From NCBI RefSeq assembly GCF_043424415.1, contig NZ_JBHWOO010000216.1:1-7782 (forward strand): 7,782 nt of DNA. The letters run 5' to 3'. The stretch's first letter is position 1. Each line of letters opens with the position of its first letter. The translations under genes were made by a program, and so were the position numbers. Below, piece by piece: positions 5,002-7,782 of this stretch. Source of the DNA: Luteococcus sp043424415 (lineage in GTDB: Bacteria; Actinomycetota; Actinomycetes; Propionibacteriales; Propionibacteriaceae). Under the pieces are notes generated by a model. It saw only the letters and a program-made list of their open reading frames with translations. It was not told the DNA's origin and made no database searches.

Positions 5002-6265
5002 GGCTCACCTCGTCCTCCCCGTCCATCTGCGTGCCACGCCAGTCCTCGGGCAGCATGTGGTCCACCAGGTCGTCCACCGCGACGGCGCCGACCAGCTGGT
5101 TCTCGTCATTGACCACCGGCGCCACCACCAGGTTGTAGGTGGCGAAGTAGCGGCTCACCTCGGCCAGGCCACTGTGCGGGCCCAGCGGCTCGAGGCTGTC
5201 GTCCACCATGCCAGAGACCATCAGCGAGGGGGCCTCGCGCAGCAGCCGCTGGGTGTGCACCATGCCCAGGAAGCGGCCGCTGGGAGTGTCCAGCGGGGGA
5301 CGGCAGATGAAGACCATCGACGCCAGGGCGGGGGTGAGCTCCTCGTCGCGCACCCGCGCCAGCGCCTCGGCGACGGTTGCGTCGGGGCCCAGGACGACCG
5401 GCTCGGGGGTCATCATGCCGCCGGCGGTCAGGTCGGCGTAGATCATCAGGCCGCGCACGTCGGCGGCCTCTTCGGGCTCCATGCGCTGCAGCAGGTCCTC
5501 GGCCATCTCGGCCGGCAGTTCCTTGATCAGGTCGGCGGCGTCGTCGGGGTTCATCTCCTCGAGGATGTCGGCGGCACGCTCGTGGTCCAGGGCACTGAGC
5601 ACCTCGACCTGCTCGTCCTCGGGCAACTCCTCCAGGGCATCGGCCAGCTGGTCGTCGTCCAGGGCCTCGATCACCTCGGCACGCCGGTCGGCACTCATGT
5701 CGTGCAGCTCACGCGCGACGTCGGCAGGACGCATGTCGGCCATCTGGGCCAGCAGGTGGTCATTGACCTGCTTCGAGTTCAGCACCAGGTTGGGGATCTC
5801 GCGCCACTCGACGATCGTGGTGGCGCCCCGCTTGCCCAGGGCGAAGCGCCCGGCGGCGGGCAGCTCACGCAGGGCCACGTCGTCCACCTCCCACTCGCGG
5901 GCGCGGGTGGGGCGCATCGAGACGTCGTAGATGGCGGCGCGTCGTCCCTCAGGCCGGGGCACGGCGCGATCGAAGAGTTCGTCGATGACCAGCGTCTCGG
6001 CCTCGCGCTTGCTGAAGCGGCGGGTGTCGACCTGCCCCTCGATCACCACCTGGCTTGCGTCGATGGCGTGCACGCGCACCATCGGCACGAAGATCCTGCG
6101 GCGGGCGAAGAGTTCCACCACCAGGCCCTTGACGCGCGGGGCACGGCCCTGGGTGCGCAGCTGGATGACCACGTCGCGCACCCGGCCGGTCTGGTCGCCG
6201 CGGGCGTCGAGCACCGGCAGGCCGCGGATGCGCGAGATGAAGACTGCGGAGGAGGAGACGCTCAC
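4994..6265 (-). CDS. PRC-barrel / MgtE N-domain / CBS-pair protein without channel domain
   Basis: The 423-residue protein resembles the cytosolic Mg2+-sensing part of MgtE and M. tuberculosis Rv1232c. An N-terminal PRC-barrel-like domain covers about 8-75 (GLPVLDARGDQTGRVRDVVI), with a second similar segment to about 165. The helical MgtE_N superhelix is about 168-275, with acidic repeats such as LEELPEDEQVEVLSALDHE and MNPDDAADLIKELP. Two CBS domains follow at about 283-342 (starting MMTPEPVVLGPDATVAEAL) and 348-405. There is no membrane helix, so it cannot be a Mg2+ channel itself although automatic annotation often says 'magnesium transporter'. In MgtE these domains bind Mg2+ through acidic residues and close the pore, so a regulatory or sensing role is the best inference. 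The overlapping DUF1003 gene is an obvious candidate membrane partner. The GTG start at 6265 has no ribosome-binding site and appears leaderless. Confidence 0.87.
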   Translation of the reverse strand: MSVSSSAVFISRIRGLPVLDARGDQTGRVRDVVIQLRTQGRAPRVKGLVVELFARRRIFVPMVRVHAIDASQVVIEGQVDTRRFSKREAETLVIDELFDRAVPRPEGRRAAIYDVSMRPTRAREWEVDDVALRELPAAGRFALGKRGATTIVEWREIPNLVLNSKQVNDHLLAQMADMRPADVARELHDMSADRRAEVIEALDDDQLADALEELPEDEQVEVLSALDHERAADILEEMNPDDAADLIKELPAEMAEDLLQRMEPEEAADVRGLMIYADLTAGGMMTPEPVVLGPDATVAEALARVRDEELTPALASMVFICRPPLDTPSGRFLGMVHTQRLLREAPSLMVSGMVDDSLEPLGPHSGLAEVSRYFATYNLVVAPVVNDENQLVGAVAVDDLVDHMLPEDWRGTQMDGEDEVSRA

Positions 6266-6277
6266 GGACCAAATCTA
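6266..6277 (-). promoter_or_regulatory. -10 element and leaderless start of the minus-strand MgtE-like/DUF1003/mrp unit
   Basis: On the minus strand TAGATT (6277-6272) lies exactly 6 nt before the GTG at 6265, the same geometry as at tatB and the CoA-lyase gene. There is no ribosome-binding site upstream of the GTG. No clear -35 element is seen. The 102-bp gap to the divergent gene at 6368 therefore holds two back-to-back promoters, plus an inverted repeat CCGAC (6301-6305) / GTCGG (6316-6320) between them. Confidence 0.55.
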
Positions 6278-6355
6278 ACGGCTGGAAAGACTGCGGGGGG
6301 CCGACGGCCGGGCGGGTCGGATGCGGGTGCCGGCGGCCGCGTTGTCCCCGGTGGC

Positions 6356-6370
6356 TAGGCTGGGCGCGTG
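6356..6370 (+). promoter_or_regulatory. -10 element and leaderless start of the CoA-lyase gene
   Basis: TAGGCT at 6356-6361 precedes the GTG at 6368 by 6 nt. The 22 bases 6354-6375 match 2653-2674 before tatB at 20 positions, including the first codons. No ribosome-binding site is present, so translation is probably leaderless. Confidence 0.6.
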
Positions 6371-7297
6371 GACAATGTCGTGACCAGCAGGCCCATCCGT
6401 GCCCGCCGCACCATCCTTGCCGTGCCCGGCTCCAGCGAGCGCTTCATCGCCAAGAGCCGCACCATGGACGTCGACGCCCTCTTCCTTGATCTTGAGGACG
6501 CCGTGGCGCCCCCGGTCAAGGAGGCCTCGCGGCAGTCGATCGTCGATGCCCTCAACGACCCGCAGGGGTGGCGGGCGCCGACGGTCACCTACCGCGTCAA
6601 CGACTGGTCGACGCCGTGGACCACGATGGACGTGATGGAGGTCGTCGGCGGCGCCGGGGCCCACGTGGACTGCGTCGTGCTGCCGAAGGTCACCGGAGCC
6701 GACCAGGTGAAGGCGCTGGACCTGGTGCTCACCCAGGCCGAGCAGGCCGCTGGCCTCCCGGTGGGGCGCATCGGCCTGGAACTGCAGATCGAGGAGGCCC
6801 GCGGCCTGCTGCACGTCGCGGAGATCGCCGCCGCCAGCCCCCGCACCGAGTCGCTGGTCTACGGCCCCGGAGACTGGATGGCGAGCATGGGCATGCAGAC
6901 CCTCAACGTCGGCTCCCAGCCGCCCGGTTACGTGGGCGACGCCTTCCACCACGTGCAGATGACCATCCTGGTGGCGGCCCGCGCCCACGGCCTGCAAGCC
7001 ATCGACGGACCCTTCGTCGGAATCCGTGATCTGGAGGGCTTCCGCACCTCGGCCTCCAGCTCGGCCGCTCTCGGCTATGACGGCAAGTGGGTGCTGCACC
7101 CCTCGCAGGTGGAGGCGGGCATGGAGATCTTCACCCCGCCCGCCACCGACGTGGAGCGGGCCCGTCGCATCGTCGAGGCCTACCAGCACGCCACGGCCGA
7201 GGCCGGGGGAGCGGTCGGTGCGATCGTCGTCGATGACGAGATGGTCGACGGCGCCGGGCTGGCCGTGGCGCGGGCGACGCTCGCCAAGGCCCGCTGA
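6368..7297 (+). CDS. HpcH/HpaI (CitE) family lyase, malyl-CoA / methylmalyl-CoA / citramalyl-CoA lyase type
   Basis: This 309-residue protein belongs to the Mg2+-dependent CitE-like aldolases that split or form C-C bonds in CoA esters, for example L-malyl-CoA to acetyl-CoA and glyoxylate, or methylmalyl-CoA to propionyl-CoA and glyoxylate. Visible motifs are RRTILAVPGSSERF (13-26), ALFLDLEDAVAP (37-48), TYRVND with Arg76 (74-79), VLPKV (104-108), LELQIEEARG with metal-ligand Glu142 (137-146), GPGDWMASMGMQT with Asp169 (166-178), DGPF (213-216) and GKWVLHPSQV (239-248). The GDWMASMGMQ and GKWxxHP-Q segments and the C-terminal MVD tail resemble bacterial malyl-CoA/methylmalyl-CoA lyase (Mcl1) more than citrate lyase beta subunit, and no citD or citF is nearby. 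Substrate remains inferred; citramalyl-CoA lyase or malyl-CoA thioesterase are alternatives. The GTG start appears leaderless. A perfect palindrome overlaps the stop codon. Confidence 0.85.
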   Translation: MDNVVTSRPIRARRTILAVPGSSERFIAKSRTMDVDALFLDLEDAVAPPVKEASRQSIVDALNDPQGWRAPTVTYRVNDWSTPWTTMDVMEVVGGAGAHVDCVVLPKVTGADQVKALDLVLTQAEQAAGLPVGRIGLELQIEEARGLLHVAEIAAASPRTESLVYGPGDWMASMGMQTLNVGSQPPGYVGDAFHHVQMTILVAARAHGLQAIDGPFVGIRDLEGFRTSASSSAALGYDGKWVLHPSQVEAGMEIFTPPATDVERARRIVEAYQHATAEAGGAVGAIVVDDEMVDGAGLAVARATLAKAR

Positions 7298-7332
7298 CCC
7301 GGGTCACGGAGGCACCCGCTCCGGGGCCGGAG
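7295..7332. repeat. Two short palindromes after the CoA-lyase stop codon
   Basis: TGACCCGGGTCA (7295-7306) is a perfect 12-bp palindrome that includes the TGA stop of the lyase gene. CTCCGG-GG-CCGGAG (7319-7332) is a second perfect palindrome, able to form a 5-bp hairpin with a 4-nt loop. No T-tract follows. They could be a weak terminator or protein-binding sites in the 81-bp gap before the MerR gene. Palindromes of this size are not rare in GC-rich DNA. Confidence 0.35.
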
Positions 7333-7341
7333 AACCGGGGC

Positions 7342-7378
7342 TTGCTCCTGACACGGTGTGAAGGTGTCGGATCTGGGC
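7342..7378 (+). promoter_or_regulatory. Possible MerR-type promoter/operator before the regulator gene
   Basis: TTGCTC (7342-7347) and TCGGAT (7367-7372) are separated by 19 nt, the elongated spacing typical of MerR-controlled promoters. Within and just past that spacer lies an inverted repeat GACAC (7350-7354) / GTGTC (7364-7368), and the overlapping ACACGGTGT (7351-7359) is a perfect odd palindrome. The ATG at 7379 lies 6 nt beyond the proposed -10. The -10 lacks the usual second-position A, so the assignment is tentative. Confidence 0.35.
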
Positions 7379-7782
7379 ATGGGCGCCACAGACATGAACA
7401 TGAACCCGGACCTCCTCGAGATCGGCGAAGCTGCTCGCGCCGCGGGAGTCAGCCCCAGGATGCTGCGCCACTGGGAGGAGGTGGACCTGCTGGTGCCGGC
7501 CAGCACCGACCCGGCCAGTGGCCGACGGCGCTATGTGCCGACCCAGGTGGAGCGCATCCGCCAGATCGCCCGGCTGCGAGCCGAGGGCCTCGACCTGGCA
7601 CGGGTGCGCACCCTGCTGGACCCCGGTCTTCGCCGCGACGGACTGGTGGGACTGCTCCAGGAGCGCGCCGCTGAACTGGACGAGGAGCACCGCCGGGCCG
7701 CCAAGCGGCTCGCGCAGGTGCAGCGGCGTCTGGATGGGCTCGAGGATGCCGCACGGCAGGTGGCGCGCACCGCCCGGCTGGA
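7379..7782 (+). CDS. MerR family transcriptional regulator (3' end outside window)
   Basis: The frame encodes 134 residues before the window ends. A MerR DNA-binding domain is clear: LEIGEAARAAGVSPRMLRHWEEVDLL (about 13-38, winged helix-turn-helix), the wing SGRRRYV (47-53), then QVERIRQIARLRAEGLDLARVRTLL (56-80). A long charged helix from about 90 onward (LLQERAAELDEEHRRAAKRL) is the usual antiparallel dimerisation coiled coil. The effector domain, if any, lies outside the window, so the inducer is unknown. No MerR-type cysteine ligand is visible so far. The start is uncertain: ATG 7379 is chosen because it fits the proposed promoter geometry; ATG 7394, ATG 7400 and GTG 7364 are in frame, and none has a good ribosome-binding site. 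GAAGGTG at 7360-7366 is rather far from 7379. A link to the upstream lyase is possible but unproven. Confidence 0.85.
   Translation, partial: MGATDMNMNPDLLEIGEAARAAGVSPRMLRHWEEVDLLVPASTDPASGRRRYVPTQVERIRQIARLRAEGLDLARVRTLLDPGLRRDGLVGLLQERAAELDEEHRRAAKRLAQVQRRLDGLEDAARQVARTARL

Noticed and set aside
3103..5112. A 669-codon open frame on the plus strand opposite mrp and DUF1003
   Set aside because: It is a low-complexity Gly/Ala/His/Gln-rich antisense frame of the GC-rich real genes, with no recognisable domain, while the minus-strand frames carry clear Mrp and DUF1003 motifs.
4748..6358. A 536-codon open frame on the plus strand opposite the MgtE-like gene
   Set aside because: It is antisense to a well-supported CBS/MgtE_N protein, has biased composition (His, Gly, Val, Gln) and no motif.
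6275..7189. Minus-strand frame opposite the CoA lyase
   Set aside because: The plus strand encodes an intact aldolase with all catalytic residues; the antisense frame has no motif and crosses the divergent promoter region.
1..7782. CRISPR arrays, tRNA/rRNA genes, insertion sequences, toxin-antitoxin or defence genes
   Set aside because: I looked for regular repeats, terminal inverted repeats, transposase motifs and cloverleaf sequences and saw none; gaps between genes are all about 100 bp or less.

Overview
The window looks like chromosomal DNA from a high-GC Gram-positive bacterium (Actinomycetota). The signs are strong G/C bias at third codon positions, GTG starts, leaderless-type promoters, and protein sequences closest in my memory to mycobacterial and propionibacterial versions. 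A member of the Propionibacteriales is a reasonable guess but is not proven. There are no mobile elements, RNA genes or CRISPR arrays. Nothing suggests recent transfer.

Layout. (1) 1-957, plus strand: the last 20 codons of a protein ending like a biotin/lipoyl carrier domain, then dapA (dihydrodipicolinate synthase) 3 nt downstream. (2) 963-2605, plus: a palindrome that contains a good ECF-type promoter, then sigE (ECF sigma factor) and an overlapping gene for a membrane-anchored zinc-type anti-sigma factor. (3) 2667-3083, plus: tatB, apparently from its own leaderless promoter. A strong symmetric hairpin at 3087-3125 separates it from the next block. (4) 6265-3151, minus: a three-gene unit transcribed as MgtE-like PRC/CBS sensor protein, then DUF1003 two-helix membrane protein, then Mrp-type Fe-S carrier ATPase. 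(5) 6368-7297, plus: a malyl-CoA/citramalyl-CoA lyase-type aldolase that diverges from block 4. (6) 7379 to the window end, plus: a MerR-family regulator, cut by the window edge.

Blocks 2-4 match, in order and orientation, a neighbourhood known from Mycobacterium tuberculosis (sigE, rseA, htrA, tatB ... mrp, DUF1003 gene, CBS/MgtE-N gene; Rv1221-Rv1232c). The htrA protease gene is absent here and the anti-sigma factor carries a large extracytoplasmic domain. The block joins envelope-stress sensing, Tat export, a probable Mg2+ sensor with a small membrane partner, and Fe-S delivery.

No clearly new system is visible. The most interesting points are the promoter-in-palindrome before sigE, the shared TANNNT-N6-GTG leaderless start at three genes, the MgtE sensor without a channel overlapping a DUF1003 gene, and the enlarged anti-sigma factor.
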